Below are positions 8,446 through 17,260 of a stretch of 64,000 nucleotides of DNA, in pieces; the first letter of the stretch is position 1, and every line of letters starts with the position of its first letter. Source of the stretch: an uncultured Lachnospiraceae bacterium (GTDB lineage: Bacteria > Bacillota > Clostridia > Lachnospirales > Lachnospiraceae). The notes under the pieces were generated by a model. It saw only the letters and a list, made by a program, of their open reading frames with translations. It was not told the origin of the DNA and ran no database searches. The stretch is from the NCBI GenBank assembly GCA_900317505.1, contig ONHB01000008.1, positions 1-64,000 of the forward strand, given 5' to 3'. Position numbers and translations under genes: made by a program.

Positions 8446-9384
8446 ATGTTATACATCATTGTAAATCCGGCGTCCAAATCGGGGCTTGGAAAAACACGTT
8501 TTGCATTGTTAAAAGAAAAGCTGAATGAAAATTTTATCGTATATGAAGCTTTTTTAACTGATAAAAAACACGGTGCAGTCAAATGCACCAGACAGATTAT
8601 GGAAAGAATTGATAAAGACGGGGCTTCTGATCCGGTCATTGCCGTCCTTGGCGGTGACGGTACCATGAATGAGGTCATGACAACGCTAAACGGCCGTAAC
8701 GATATCGCGATCGCCTATCTGCCGACCGGTTCGAGCAACGATCTGGCAAGAGCTTTACATATATCTGCAGATCCCGATGAATTTATACAGCGCTACCAGC
8801 GCGGACAGATTCGCAATGTAGACCTCGGACAGCTGGAAATACCGGGCAGCGTTCCGAGAGGCAGAAGAAATTTCTGCGTCAGCTGCGGCATCGGTCTGGA
8901 TGCTGCCGTATGCAAGGAAACCAACTCCTCGCCGGTCAAGGATCTTTTAAATAAGCTCCACCTTGGCAAGCTTTCTTATGTAGTCATTGCCATCAAACAG
9001 ATCCTGACTGCCAGACAGACCTCCTGTGACATCACACTTGCCGATCAGACCACTCACCATTTTGACCGGGTGCTCTTTGTCGTGACCATGATACATCCTT
9101 ATGAAGGCGGCGGCGTCAAAATGACCCCTATGGCAGACGGCTGCGACGGCCGGTTTGATATCATGGTTGTTGCCAACCTGCATCCTTTCCGGGCTCTTTA
9201 CCTTTTACCTTTAGCGTTTTTTGGCAAGCACACCAATTCACGCTTTATACATTTCCTGCGTTCAGAAGCGCTTACCATCCATACCGATGATAAGCTCATT
9301 GTACACGCAGACGGCGAATATGCCGGCGAGCTTCAGACACTGTCACTGACCTGCCTCCACGGCGGAGCCAGATTCTTCATCTAA
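8446..9384 (+). CDS. Diacylglycerol/lipid kinase, YegS/BmrU family
   Basis: ATP-dependent lipid kinase with a DAGK catalytic domain. Motifs: NPASKSG near residue 6, GGDGTMNEVMTTL (about 66-78) for ATP binding, PTGSSNDLARAL (about 91-102), and a C-terminal beta domain with HADGEY. The probable substrate is diacylglycerol, to be recycled into phosphatidic acid. It is transcribed divergently from glyA. AAAGGAG precedes the ATG by six bases. The last 42 bases overlap the 3' end of the opposing HD-domain gene. Confidence 0.88.
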   Translation: MLYIIVNPASKSGLGKTRFALLKEKLNENFIVYEAFLTDKKHGAVKCTRQIMERIDKDGASDPVIAVLGGDGTMNEVMTTLNGRNDIAIAYLPTGSSNDLARALHISADPDEFIQRYQRGQIRNVDLGQLEIPGSVPRGRRNFCVSCGIGLDAAVCKETNSSPVKDLLNKLHLGKLSYVVIAIKQILTARQTSCDITLADQTTHHFDRVLFVVTMIHPYEGGGVKMTPMADGCDGRFDIMVVANLHPFRALYLLPLAFFGKHTNSRFIHFLRSEALTIHTDDKLIVHADGEYAGELQTLSLTCLHGGARFFI

Positions 9385-9996
9385 AAAGCGTTTCAGTGTC
9401 TTCAGAATACTTTCAATCTGATACTGTGCAAGAAATGCCGCATCATAATATTCCGGATAATCTGACATGATCTTTTCTATCAGAGGATAGACATAGGTCT
9501 CCGTCTCCTCAATATAGCGGCAAAGTCTTGGTATGGAAAAGGTCTCTCCCATGGTACTGACATTATTACAGCGGTCCAGTACCTTCAGGATGGAGGCTTT
9601 TTTGTGTGCCGCTATTTTCTGATAATAGTTAGCTTTGGCTTCCGGCTCCGGTACACCCTCTTTTTCAAAAAAGCTGACAAGCTCCACGATTTTTTTTACC
9701 TCATCACTGACCGGAAGGTCCTCTTTTTTGACATCACAATCCTCTAAGACATCATGCAATAAAATCGCAGCCACCAGCTCATCATCTAAAAGTCCAAGGG
9801 CAACAGCCTGTCTGGCAATCATCATGGGGTGGACAATATAAGGCTTTTTGTCCTTTCCATAGCGAAATTGCCCCTTATGCAATTCCTTCATAAGGGGCAA
9901 TGCCATCATAGTCTGTTTCAGATTGTTTTTATCCGCAATGCCTTCTATATATGCATACAATGCTTCTACATCATACAGATCTACTCTTTTGTCCAT
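9343..9996 (-). CDS. HD-domain hydrolase related to the RelA/SpoT hydrolase domain
   Basis: 217 residues with a single HD domain. His in YIVHPMMIARQA, the HD pair in LLHDVLED and the Asp/Asn motif KVLDRCNNVSTM match the (p)ppGpp hydrolase fold of SpoT/MESH1. Synthetase, TGS and ACT domains are absent, so it would be a small alarmone hydrolase or another nucleotide phosphohydrolase. GGGAGGAAAC lies before the ATG. It overlaps the convergent lipid kinase gene by 42 bases. Confidence 0.75.
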   Translation of the reverse strand: MDKRVDLYDVEALYAYIEGIADKNNLKQTMMALPLMKELHKGQFRYGKDKKPYIVHPMMIARQAVALGLLDDELVAAILLHDVLEDCDVKKEDLPVSDEVKKIVELVSFFEKEGVPEPEAKANYYQKIAAHKKASILKVLDRCNNVSTMGETFSIPRLCRYIEETETYVYPLIEKIMSDYPEYYDAAFLAQYQIESILKTLKRFLDEESGSAVEAGQ

Positions 9997-10085
9997 GTGT
10001 TTCCTCCCATCATCCGGTCATCAGTGCCTGCTAATAATTTGCTGCCGGTCTGTTGTCGGTGGATTGAAATAAGGTCTATACACCG

Positions 10086-10091
10086 AGTATA
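10086..10091 (-). promoter_or_regulatory. Possible -10 box for the HD hydrolase gene
   Basis: TATACT on the minus strand, 90 bases before the start. The -35 position (ATGAAT) is poor. An 8-bp inverted repeat (10128-10163) lies just upstream and may belong to the 3' end of the histidine kinase transcript, though it has no T-tract on that strand. Confidence 0.3.
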
Positions 10092-10210
10092 ACATGGACT
10101 TTGTTTATATTCATTATGTTTTTTCCGGCTGACAGCAGTTTTCAGATAACAACTCCTGTCAGCTAATATAAATATTTCTGATATTTATTTTCCGATTGTA
10201 TTTGCTGTGT

Positions 10211-12382
10211 TTATTTTTCGGCTTTATTATCAGCTTCCAGTCTGGGAAAACGGATTTCTACCTTAAACAGATCACCGTCAACCACAACACTTACCGTACC
10301 CTGCATAAGCTCTACGAGACTCTTTACGATTGCCAGTCCAAGTCCGTTGCCTTCTGTATTGCGCGATGCATCGCCCCTGTAAAAGCGCTCTGTAAATTCC
10401 TCTCCACTGACATTTAACTGATCTCTTGAAATATTTTTAAATACGATCAGGACACTTTCGTCTTCCGTTTTCAGGTCGATATAAGCTCTGGTGTTGCCAA
10501 GGGAATACTTCATAATGTTGGTCATCAGATTGTCAAAGATCCTAAACAGGTATCTGCCGTCTGCGCTTACCATCACGCTTTCTTCCGGCTCATTTAAGAA
10601 AAGCTCTACACCGGCTTCTTTTAATTTTTCCTCATACTCTCCGGTCACCTGTAAAAGTGCCATTCGTACATCGATCTCTTCCGGATGGATTTCCAGATTG
10701 CCGGTTGATGCTTTGGATGCCTCGATCAGATCCACGATAAGCTTTTTCAACTTATTGGACTGACGGTCAAGGACCTCAATATATTCTTTGGCATTCTCGC
10801 TTTCAATATCTTCTCTGCTCAGAAGATCCACATAATTGATAACGGAAGTAAGCGGAGTCTTGATATCATGCGACACATTGGTAATAAGCTCTGCCTTCAT
10901 GCGTTCTGATTTCATCTTCTGCTCTACGGCAAGGTTGATGCTTTCACTGATCGCATTGATATTTTCTGCCTGATTTTTCATATCCCATACCATATGTTTC
11001 GAATCGATCTTCGCGTCAATGTTACCTTTTGCTAACTCATCGCACACCTTACTGATCTTGCGGTATTCCCATCCGATATACAAAACAACCGGACAGAAAA
11101 CAAAAACATATAAAATGATTAAAAGTGCAGATCCACCGCCTCCGGAAAGTCCAAGGGTCACGATCAGCCAGAAGCCAACCAACAATACCAGTCCCAGCTT
11201 CCACATCAGGATGATTTTTCCAAATGCATGGAATACCAGTGAAATACCTTTAAAGATCCAGTACAATACACTGACACCGAGCGTGATGCCGGATAATACC
11301 AGTAATACAACAACGACATATTTCCAGTCATACAGGAAATTGGAGACAGTTCTCATCTGCAAAAACAGATCATCATTGTGCCACGGAGACTGACCATTGG
11401 AAACCAGCGGATCATTTAAATATGTAACAACCCAGTAATAAGTCCTGTCTGTAGAAGCATCTCCATTGCAAGCAACATCCAGATATCCCGCTCCCATATT
11501 CAGGATTTCATTCTGGGAGATATTCTTATCCTGTAGCTCTAAATCATCAATGATCTCAATTTTGGATACCGGGATCTGATACTCAAAATCCGGGATTTCC
11601 ACTAACAAAGTCATATCAGTCCAGTCATCATGGGCATCATTGATATAAGAAAGCACATCATCCGAGGATTCACTCCGGTCGGCATTGGTGACCCAGTAAC
11701 CGGTATTTAAAAGATACAGATACTCTCCGGCCTGCACATACAGCTTATTGGTCATCCAGTCATAATAAAAGCCCTGCATCTGTATCTGTTCCGCATTCTC
11801 GATCTGATCATGCCATACTCTTGCATATCCCCAGATATCAGACATATCATAGTTAAGATCCGTGTACTTATCCACATAGGTTTTAAAAATATGAACATTG
11901 TCGACATCAAAATTTTTATCAAAATTATTTACCACATAGTTGCTCATATCCGCAAGATCCTTGGTGTCAATATCATCCTTTTTGCTGCTGATGATTCCCA
12001 TATGCAGATTGGTCTTTTCGATGGTATCCATATTGAAATTGCGTCCTCTGTCAGAAAGCGCCCAGACAGAATACCGGTCCATCAGAAGCTCCATCTGATA
12101 ATTGAGCATTGAATCCCTGCTATAACCGTCCATGACACCAAAGTCTGCCATAAAAGCAGTGGCAATTCCCAAAAGGATCGTCAGCGCACAGCTTGCGACC
12201 GATACGATCATCATAACCACTGTACTCTTCTTAAATCTGCTGTTTTTCCCACATTTTGATTTTGCACGTTTTTCTCTGCGATTATCCTCTTTTTTATCCT
12301 GGGGATTTTCCTCTATGCCGGCGATACTTTCCCTGTCGTCTGCTTCATTGGCAACATCCCGGCTGTTGGTTGTTTCATCCAT
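10211..12382 (-). CDS. Large sensor histidine kinase with an extracytoplasmic domain
   Basis: 723 residues. A charged cytoplasmic N-terminus is followed by a helix (about 53-80), an extracytoplasmic region of roughly 260 residues with no fold I recognise, then about four membrane helices (345-445) containing a GLSGGGGSA stretch. The kinase core has NVSHDIKTPLTSVINYVDLL with the phosphorylated His near residue 500, an N box (DNLMTNIMKYS) and GNGLGLAIVKSLV. It lies 15 bases after the partner response regulator, so the pair is co-transcribed. The signal is not apparent. Confidence 0.88.
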   Translation of the reverse strand: MDETTNSRDVANEADDRESIAGIEENPQDKKEDNRREKRAKSKCGKNSRFKKSTVVMMIVSVASCALTILLGIATAFMADFGVMDGYSRDSMLNYQMELLMDRYSVWALSDRGRNFNMDTIEKTNLHMGIISSKKDDIDTKDLADMSNYVVNNFDKNFDVDNVHIFKTYVDKYTDLNYDMSDIWGYARVWHDQIENAEQIQMQGFYYDWMTNKLYVQAGEYLYLLNTGYWVTNADRSESSDDVLSYINDAHDDWTDMTLLVEIPDFEYQIPVSKIEIIDDLELQDKNISQNEILNMGAGYLDVACNGDASTDRTYYWVVTYLNDPLVSNGQSPWHNDDLFLQMRTVSNFLYDWKYVVVVLLVLSGITLGVSVLYWIFKGISLVFHAFGKIILMWKLGLVLLVGFWLIVTLGLSGGGGSALLIILYVFVFCPVVLYIGWEYRKISKVCDELAKGNIDAKIDSKHMVWDMKNQAENINAISESINLAVEQKMKSERMKAELITNVSHDIKTPLTSVINYVDLLSREDIESENAKEYIEVLDRQSNKLKKLIVDLIEASKASTGNLEIHPEEIDVRMALLQVTGEYEEKLKEAGVELFLNEPEESVMVSADGRYLFRIFDNLMTNIMKYSLGNTRAYIDLKTEDESVLIVFKNISRDQLNVSGEEFTERFYRGDASRNTEGNGLGLAIVKSLVELMQGTVSVVVDGDLFKVEIRFPRLEADNKAEK

Positions 12383-12397
12383 CCTAACAATCTCCTT

Positions 12398-13108
12398 TTA
12401 TTTCTGCCATCCGTTTTCCAATTTATAGCCTCGTCCCCACACGACTTTTACAAATCGCGGGTTGGCAGGATCGATCTCAATTTTTTCACGCAAATGACGG
12501 ATATGTACGGCAACGGTGCTCTCATTGCCGATTGAGATCTCATCCCACACCTTGGTGTAAATATCCCGGGGCGAAAATACCTGTCCCGGATGACGCATTA
12601 ACAGTTCCAAAATGTCGTATTCGGTTTTTGTCAATGTCAGAAGCTCTCCATCTAAATAAGCTTCCTTGGATAAATTGTTTAACATCAGCGGTCCGACACG
12701 CAACACATCTGATTCACTCACGGTAGATGTATTGGCTGCTCCAAGCTGCATGTATCTCCTTAACTGGGATTTGACACGTGCCAAAAGCTCCACCGGATTG
12801 AATGGCTTGGTCACATAGTCATCGGCTCCGATATTCAGTCCGACAATCTTGTCTGTATCCTCACTCTTTGCGGTCAGGAAAATAACCGGCACATTGCTTC
12901 TTTTGCGGATCTCGGTAATCGTCTTCATGCCATCCATGACGGGCATCATATAGTCTAAAAGCACCAGATGAATCTCCTTTTCCTTCAGCTGCTTTAAGGC
13001 TTCCTCGCCATTGTAGGCAGTGACGACATCATAACCCTCGCCCTTTAAATATATTTCCAGTGCTGATACGATATCCTTTTCATCATCGCAAACCAAAATA
13101 CTATACAT
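12398..13108 (-). CDS. OmpR/PhoB-family response regulator
   Basis: 236 residues. The receiver domain has acidic DDEK near the start, the phosphorylation Asp in LVLLDYMMPVMDG and Lys in VTKPFNP. The C-terminal winged helix contains LTKTEYDILELLMRHPGQVF and ends VVWGRGYKLE. The start at 13106-13108 follows GAGAGGA by eight bases; a longer frame to 13156 has no such signal. It is the partner of the histidine kinase immediately downstream. Confidence 0.92.
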   Translation of the reverse strand: MYSILVCDDEKDIVSALEIYLKGEGYDVVTAYNGEEALKQLKEKEIHLVLLDYMMPVMDGMKTITEIRKRSNVPVIFLTAKSEDTDKIVGLNIGADDYVTKPFNPVELLARVKSQLRRYMQLGAANTSTVSESDVLRVGPLMLNNLSKEAYLDGELLTLTKTEYDILELLMRHPGQVFSPRDIYTKVWDEISIGNESTVAVHIRHLREKIEIDPANPRFVKVVWGRGYKLENGWQK

Positions 13109-13230
13109 GATTAATTCCTCTCTTCTTCCAATTGGTAAATTGAACTTACAATTCAATTGTGATCACATTATCTATCTTAATCGAAAAATTATTAAGTTTA
13201 AAGGACTTAAATTGTTAAGATTCATTTAAA

Positions 13231-13266
13231 AAGCTGCCAAAACATCTAGTTCTGGCAGCCTTTTTA
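13231..13266. terminator. Bidirectional hairpin terminator
   Basis: GCTGCCA pairs with TGGCAGC; T residues follow on the plus strand (TTTTTAT) and on the minus strand (TTTTT). On the minus strand it would end the MarR transcript before the response-regulator promoter. Confidence 0.7.
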
Positions 13267-13353
13267 TATTTTGAATATCTAATCCTGTATTTTGTACATC
13301 ATATATTCTGAATATAAAATTTTATATTTAATATCTATACATATCTTGTTTCT

Positions 13354-13815
13354 TTACATTTTCATGGATTCATCGACCATGATCTCTTCCAGCTCTTCCA
13401 TCTTGTGAAGGATCTTTTTAAATTCCTCCATGCCGATGCGGTCTACAATCGCAGAAAAATATTCCATTAATTTATGTTGCTGGGTTTCCATCGTTTCTTT
13501 TCCAAGCTCGGAAAGCTTGATGTAAGTACCTGACTTATCATGTGTCCAGTAAACAAAGCCCTTTCCCTGTAAATTTTTAACCATTACAGATACTCTCTGA
13601 ATGGGGATATCCAGCTCTTTGCTGACCTCTGATAAATATATTTTGTCAGCCGTATGTAAATTTAACCTTGCCCCCAACAGACTCAACACCTCGTAATCCA
13701 TAAAGGACATTTCTTTAAAAATATTTTTCAGGTGTGCAGCATCCATGGTGAACCGTAGCTTTAGTAATGTTCTTCCTAACTGTAAAATCTCTTCCTGTTT
13801 TTTGGTTTCTGCCAT
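13354..13815 (-). CDS. MarR-family transcriptional regulator
   Basis: 153 residues with the MarR arrangement: N-terminal dimer helix, winged helix (about 45-110) with IYLSEVSKELDIPIQRVSVMVKNLQGKGFVYWT, then a long C-terminal helix. The ligand is unknown. It lies downstream of the DHHW/MBOAT operon on the same strand with a gap of 109 bases, so it may have its own promoter and need not control that operon. Confidence 0.85.
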   Translation of the reverse strand: MAETKKQEEILQLGRTLLKLRFTMDAAHLKNIFKEMSFMDYEVLSLLGARLNLHTADKIYLSEVSKELDIPIQRVSVMVKNLQGKGFVYWTHDKSGTYIKLSELGKETMETQQHKLMEYFSAIVDRIGMEEFKKILHKMEELEEIMVDESMKM

Positions 13816-13924
13816 GCGATCATCCTTTCCTCTTTATTCTATATTTATATAATACCATAAACTTGGAAAGAAATTTGTTACAATTTTCTAAATTATTTTT
13901 GAATAAAATCTCTCCGGATGTCTC

Positions 13925-15085
13925 CTACTGTAAAAACTGTCCGTCACAATGGTTTAAAACCTGTGTACTGTATAAAAACAGGACATCTACGCCATCAAAG
14001 TCCACAAAACGATCCAGCACATCCGGTCTGATATAGCGGATATCAACTAACGTGACCTTATGGTAAGCCTGTGCTAACAAAGGAGCGATACTACTTCCAA
14101 ATGAATCCCTGAATAAAACCAGTTCCCGGTCATTATCACATCCGGGATTTTCAATCGTGATCAATGCTTTGGAACCGGATAAAAACATTTCATACGGATC
14201 CATTCCCCAAAGAGCTTTTTCATCATACATTGGAATGGTCTCAGCTTCTCCTGTATCATAGCAGGTCACAATACAGTCATCCATATAATCAGCATAGAGA
14301 TATGACAGCTTATCCGGTGCGGCTGGCAGCGCTCCCTGACCATAATAGACACCATAAAACGGCTCTTCGGCTTCCTTCACCTCAAAATCGTCGCTAAAAT
14401 ATCCATTCACATTTTTTGCTTTGATGGATTTCTCCACAGAGTTATCCATCGCTAACTCAATTTTATATACTACCGGCAACAGGTTTTCCTGTCTCCAGTG
14501 GATATCCGTACGGTAATAATCATCCAGTTGAAGCTCATCCGTTAAGTCAATATATTCACAAAAGGCATCTGTTTCTTTGCGAAACCCTGCTTCAAATGTT
14601 TCAAAATCCAGATACGGCACCTTATGAGGATCCGACAGATAATAGTTTTTATCCGGGATGATTGAAAAATACACCCTGCTGTTTTGGATATATCTCTGAT
14701 CAATATACTCCATACGGTTCACCGCCCATGAAACAGAGGCATCCCTTATATCCAGATCCGTTTTCAGAATATGATTCTCTGCATAGTAAATGTCATTTAC
14801 CTCTTTTTTCTGCATCACATACAGGGAAAATGCAGAATGTAACGTCCGGAACTGTTCCCTATATGGAAACTGATCCGCCGCATACGGCTCAAACCGGTCC
14901 ATAAAGTTTTCCGCACCCTTTGTGGCATAAACTGTCTTAAGACTTAACTCCGGAAAAGAATGCAGTGTCCTTCTTTCCGATACGGATACATCTTTTTGCG
15001 GATGAAACAGGCAGGCAAGAAAACCTGCTGCCAGAAGACATCCCATCAATATGATATTGCACCAGTCCTTTTTACGGTTACTCAT
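13925..15085 (-). CDS. DHHW-family (AlgJ/AlgX-like) secreted acyltransferase partner
   Basis: 386 residues. An N-terminal helix (about 11-27) anchors an extracytoplasmic SGNH-like domain. YRTDIHWRQEN near residue 189 is the DHHW motif in variant form (DIHW), and FRDSFGSSIAPLL carries the nucleophilic Ser. By family it works with the MBOAT protein encoded just upstream to O-acylate a surface polymer; the polymer is unknown. It starts 26 bases after the MBOAT stop. Confidence 0.8.
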   Translation of the reverse strand: MSNRKKDWCNIILMGCLLAAGFLACLFHPQKDVSVSERRTLHSFPELSLKTVYATKGAENFMDRFEPYAADQFPYREQFRTLHSAFSLYVMQKKEVNDIYYAENHILKTDLDIRDASVSWAVNRMEYIDQRYIQNSRVYFSIIPDKNYYLSDPHKVPYLDFETFEAGFRKETDAFCEYIDLTDELQLDDYYRTDIHWRQENLLPVVYKIELAMDNSVEKSIKAKNVNGYFSDDFEVKEAEEPFYGVYYGQGALPAAPDKLSYLYADYMDDCIVTCYDTGEAETIPMYDEKALWGMDPYEMFLSGSKALITIENPGCDNDRELVLFRDSFGSSIAPLLAQAYHKVTLVDIRYIRPDVLDRFVDFDGVDVLFLYSTQVLNHCDGQFLQ

Positions 15086-15111
15086 AGCTTACTTTCCTCT
15101 ATCACAAAAAA

Positions 15112-16521
15112 TCAGAACCTGAAATACAAAAACGGATTGTAGCTTCCGTTGATCAGATAGGAAACACAGATCAAAAAGCCTGCCACCAGCAATACCGGCT
15201 CCAGAATGTTGAGTACTTTTTCTCCTGCCGTATATCGTCTGAGCCGGTCTGCCGCATACCGGAAAAATCCGCAGGCGATGACAATGGCAATCAGCAAAAT
15301 AAAGAAATAATCTTTGAAATAAAACAGACTTTCAGCCGATACCAGGCTGATATGACCTGCACCGGACATATATTTTATGGTTGTGAATGCATCCGACAGG
15401 TCTGTGGCATTGAAGATCACAAAGCTTATGCATAAAAGCAGCCAGACATAGATGTGACGGCACAGACTAAACCAGATATTTTGTTTTCGTCCGGCTTTCC
15501 TTGCAAGCTTCTCAATCACCAGCCAGAATGCAAAAAACAGTCCCCACACAACAAATGTCCACGCCGCGCCATGCCATAGTCCGGTTGCCATCCATACAAT
15601 CAGGATGTTGCGTATCCATCTGGCTGCCGAAACCCGGTTTCCCCCAAGCGGAATATATAGATAATCCCTGAAAAATCTTCCAAGGGTCATATGCCAGCGG
15701 CGCCAGAACTCCGTAATGCTCCGGGACGCAAGTGGATAATCAAAATTTTCAGGCAGATCAAAGCCCATGATCTTACCAAGTCCTATCGCCATATCACTGT
15801 AACCTGAAAAATCAAAATAAATCTGCAGTGTTGCCGCTATTGCATACAACCACACAAAAAGCACGGTTACCTGCGAAGATTCCCGATACAGATTCCCGAT
15901 TTCTCCCAATGTGTTAGCGAGGATTAACTTTTTGCAAAGTCCGGTTACAAAACGTCGGATACCATAAGAAACCGCGGAAACGGTCGCCGACCTTTCTGTC
16001 AGCTGCTTTTCAATATCCTGATAGCGGACAATCGGGCCTGCGATCAGCTGGGGAAACATGGAAATATAGACTGCAAGACATAAAAAATTCTTTTGCGCAG
16101 AGACTTTTTTGTGGCTGACATCCAGTAAATAGCTGATAATCTGGAATGTATAAAAACTGATGCCAATCGGCAATGTGACGGATAAAAGAGGTGCTGAGAT
16201 TCCCGTCAGACGATTTACATTTTCCAAAAGAAAATCTGTATATTTAAAAAAGCCGAGCACGACAAGACAAAAAGTCACAGACAAAGCTGTGACTAATTTC
16301 CTGCTGCCCGGCACCGAGGTCTTTTGGATCCATATGCCGAAAAAATATCCGGCACAGATCATGACCACCATCAACAACAAATACCGCGGTTCTCCCCATG
16401 CATAAAAGAAAAGACTGCCAAGTAACAAAACCACATTGGCAAATTTCTTTGGCACTGCAAAATAGCAGATCAGAAAAACCGGTAAAAAATAAAACAAAAA
16501 AGTAATACTTGAAAAAAGCAT
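15112..16521 (-). CDS. MBOAT family O-acyltransferase (AlgI/DltB-like)
   Basis: 469 residues with about ten membrane helices. The conserved block WRRWHMTLGRFFRDYLYIPL (residues about 270-290) and the invariant His in ATGLWHGAAW (near 317) are present. Such proteins pass acyl groups, usually acetyl, across the membrane to an extracytoplasmic acceptor. It lies between a DUF4358 lipoprotein and a DHHW protein, the usual three-gene set in Lachnospiraceae. Confidence 0.92.
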   Translation of the reverse strand: MLFSSITFLFYFLPVFLICYFAVPKKFANVVLLLGSLFFYAWGEPRYLLLMVVMICAGYFFGIWIQKTSVPGSRKLVTALSVTFCLVVLGFFKYTDFLLENVNRLTGISAPLLSVTLPIGISFYTFQIISYLLDVSHKKVSAQKNFLCLAVYISMFPQLIAGPIVRYQDIEKQLTERSATVSAVSYGIRRFVTGLCKKLILANTLGEIGNLYRESSQVTVLFVWLYAIAATLQIYFDFSGYSDMAIGLGKIMGFDLPENFDYPLASRSITEFWRRWHMTLGRFFRDYLYIPLGGNRVSAARWIRNILIVWMATGLWHGAAWTFVVWGLFFAFWLVIEKLARKAGRKQNIWFSLCRHIYVWLLLCISFVIFNATDLSDAFTTIKYMSGAGHISLVSAESLFYFKDYFFILLIAIVIACGFFRYAADRLRRYTAGEKVLNILEPVLLVAGFLICVSYLINGSYNPFLYFRF

Positions 16522-16539
16522 ATCCGCCTGATTTTTCCT

Positions 16540-17100
16540 TTACTGATAGATCTCATCAGCAACAACTGATGCTCCGTCAAGTCCTTCGTAGCCCTTCATA
16601 AAATTATCTACATTGTCGGTTGCTCCATATGCATAGATCACATAATCACCCATGGTGACAATTTTAATCTTATCCGGGAAACCACACATAAACTGATTGC
16701 CAAGAAATTTTTCCTTGATCTGTGTAGCTGCATCCTCACAGCTCATGCTTCCCATATGCACGGCAACTGCTGTAAACGTATTGCCATTCATCATGTGCGA
16801 AAGTGTCGCTACATCCGTGATATCCTTTTGCACATCCTCCGGAACTAAAAACGTATATGTCAGTGCATCTGTATTGGATAAGTCCACGCTGGCAGGTGCA
16901 TCCTCAACGGCTGTTTCCATATTGCCACCGACAACCGGGAACGGCTCCGGCATCTGATTCCACGCTTCTGCCAGAACAGAAACTGCATCCGGAAATGCTG
17001 TATCCACATCATTTGCTGCCCCTTCACTTTTAGACTGGCAGCCTGTAAGTGCCATAACAAGAACTATCATCATTAAAAAAGAAATTATGGTTTTCTTCAT
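16540..17100 (-). CDS. DUF4358-type lipoprotein
   Basis: 186 residues. A Lys-rich start, hydrophobic core and lipobox LTGC put the modified Cys at residue 21. The mature part contains VAVHMGSM and a C-terminal DYVIYAYGATDNVD pattern typical of DUF4358 proteins found beside MBOAT genes. Function unknown; it may be an accessory of the acylation machinery. It is first in the operon. Confidence 0.75.
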   Translation of the reverse strand: MKKTIISFLMMIVLVMALTGCQSKSEGAANDVDTAFPDAVSVLAEAWNQMPEPFPVVGGNMETAVEDAPASVDLSNTDALTYTFLVPEDVQKDITDVATLSHMMNGNTFTAVAVHMGSMSCEDAATQIKEKFLGNQFMCGFPDKIKIVTMGDYVIYAYGATDNVDNFMKGYEGLDGASVVADEIYQ

Positions 17101-17191
17101 AATCCTGTCACCTCTTATCTTTCATGGTCGTTATTATACATCATTTTGTTGTAACTATACATCATCTGCATATTTACTTCAATATAACAGA

Positions 17192-17236
17192 AAGTCAGAA
17201 GGATTGCTATCTTTATCTCAATCCCTCTGACTTTTT
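17192..17236 (-). terminator. Probable aspS terminator
   Basis: A long imperfect inverted repeat (AAAGTCAGAAGGATTG with CAATCCCTCTGACTTT) lies 25 bases after the aspS stop. The T-tract is weak on the minus strand (TTTCTGTT) and better on the plus strand. Confidence 0.55.
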
Positions 17237-17260
17237 CATACAATTTCTATAGCGGTTCTC

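Noticed and set aside
10128..10163. 8-bp inverted repeat as a terminator of the large histidine kinase gene
   Set aside because: There is no T-tract downstream on the minus strand; kept only as a note.
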